64,000 bases of DNA from Rhizobium sophorae (GTDB lineage: Bacteria > Pseudomonadota > Alphaproteobacteria > Rhizobiales > Rhizobiaceae): contig NZ_JABFCN010000030.1 of NCBI RefSeq assembly GCF_013087515.1, positions 1-64,000 of the forward strand, written 5' to 3'. Position 1 is the stretch's first letter; each line of letters starts with the position of its first letter. Made by a program: the position numbers and the translations under genes. Below, one piece after another: positions 63,390 through 64,000 of this stretch. The notes beneath the pieces are model-generated. The model saw only the letters and a list, made by a program, of their open reading frames with translations. It had not been told where the DNA came from and did not search any database.

Positions 63390-64000
63390 TCAGTCGGCCT
63401 TGCTGCGGCGGGCCGGGAAGAGGATGACGTCGCGGATCGACGGCGCATTGGTCAGCAGCATGATGAGACGGTCGACGCCGATGCCGAGGCCACCTGCCGG
63501 GGGCATGCCCTGGTCGATCGCGTCGAGGAATTCCTCGTCGAGCTGCTTTTCCTTTTCGCCGCGGGCATGCGCCTGTTCGAGCTGCTCGACCATACGACGG
63601 CGCTGCTCTTCGGGATCGTTGAGTTCCGAGAAGGCGTTGCCGAGTTCCCAGGCGTTGCAATAGGTCTCGAAGCGCTCGACGAGGCGCGGCTCGCCCGGCA
63701 CTTCCTTGGCGAAGGGCGAAATGTCCTTCGGGAAATGCGTGACATGCGACGGCTGGATCAGCGTCTGCTCGACCTTCTCTTCGAAGATGAAGGCGAGGCA
63801 TTCACCCCAGGTCCAATCCTTCTCGACCGCGAAGCCGGCAGCCTTGGCGGCGGCGCGGGCCTCTTCATCGGTCTTGATGGCGCGGAAATCGATACCGGTC
63901 GCTTCCTTGACGGCGTCGGGCATCGGCACGCGCTTGAACGGACCCTTGAAGGACATGGTCTTGTCGCCGAAGGGGAATTCCGTCGAACCGTGAATGGAGA
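63390..64000 (-). CDS. lysS: Lysyl-tRNA synthetase, class II (3' part)
   Basis: The C-terminal 200 or so residues of LysRS; the frame is open to the window edge (HGSTEFPFGDKTMSFKGPFKRV), so the start lies outside. Class II motif 3 is intact in GLGIGVDRLIMLLTNAPSIRDVILFP, and WELGNAFSELNDPEEQRRRM and MPPAGG are conserved LysRS segments. It charges tRNA-Lys. Confidence 0.95.
   Translation of the reverse strand, partial: SIHGSTEFPFGDKTMSFKGPFKRVPMPDAVKEATGIDFRAIKTDEEARAAAKAAGFAVEKDWTWGECLAFIFEEKVEQTLIQPSHVTHFPKDISPFAKEVPGEPRLVERFETYCNAWELGNAFSELNDPEEQRRRMVEQLEQAHARGEKEKQLDEEFLDAIDQGMPPAGGLGIGVDRLIMLLTNAPSIRDVILFPARRSKAD

Overview
The window looks like chromosomal or megaplasmid DNA of a fast-growing alphaproteobacterial rhizobium, probably Rhizobium of the etli/leguminosarum group. 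This rests on the high GC content, the rhizobial smoEFGK-mtlK polyol block, an ExoD-family gene, several class III cyclase/SorC/LacI-type genes, and dispersed intergenic palindromic elements of the kind seen in rhizobia. It is an inference from gene content, not a database match. No rRNA, tRNA, CRISPR array, transposase, integrase or phage gene was seen.

Layout. (1) 1-2564: 3' end of a CUT1 sugar ABC operon (two permeases, ATPase). (2) 2667-12339: a divergent glycoside locus. GH2 glycosidase, LacI regulator and Gfo/Idh/MocA dehydrogenase lie on the minus strand; a binding protein, two permeases, an ATPase and a ThuA-family protein lie on the plus strand. (3) 12341-16569: SMP-30 lactonase, SDR and phytanoyl-CoA-dioxygenase-like protein, divergent from a second LacI regulator. 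(4) 16640-19131: class III adenylate cyclase, an SDR and a frameshifted DoxX gene. (5) 19228-26709: dgoD and a GntR regulator, divergent from araFGH, aldose 1-epimerase and an SDR sugar dehydrogenase, which together form an oxidative L-arabinose/D-galactose entry route. (6) 26855-32496: OsmC, then TetR, membrane-fusion lipoprotein and RND pump. (7) 32711-36565: GH20 hexosaminidase, ROK kinase, ExoD-like protein. (8) 36715-45924: SorC regulator, smoEFGK, mtlK, HAD phosphatase and FGGY pentulose kinase, for polyol use. (9) 45989-55417: mostly single genes (RpiR, EI24/CysZ-like, VOC/TetR pair, nth, DUF2244, Ada-like protein, SorC, transaldolase, DUF1345, DoxX, DUF1328). (10) 55606-55792: a broken TerC-family remnant. 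(11) 55826-62415: a polyamine uptake and oxidation operon (LysR, binding protein, ATPase, two permeases, gamma-aminobutyraldehyde dehydrogenase). (12) 62595-64000: an unrecognised membrane-anchored protein and the 3' part of lysS.

How it works together. The region is a run of self-contained catabolic modules, most with their own ABC importer, enzymes and local regulator. Near several regulator genes there are long inverted repeats that make good operator candidates. All four complete binding-protein genes are followed, before the next transporter gene, by a stem-loop, which suggests a shared way of making more binding protein than membrane components. Nothing here is clearly a new defence or mobile system. 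The least explained parts are the dioxygenase/SDR/lactonase locus (12.3-15.5 kb) and the GH2/Gfo-Idh/ThuA glycoside locus.
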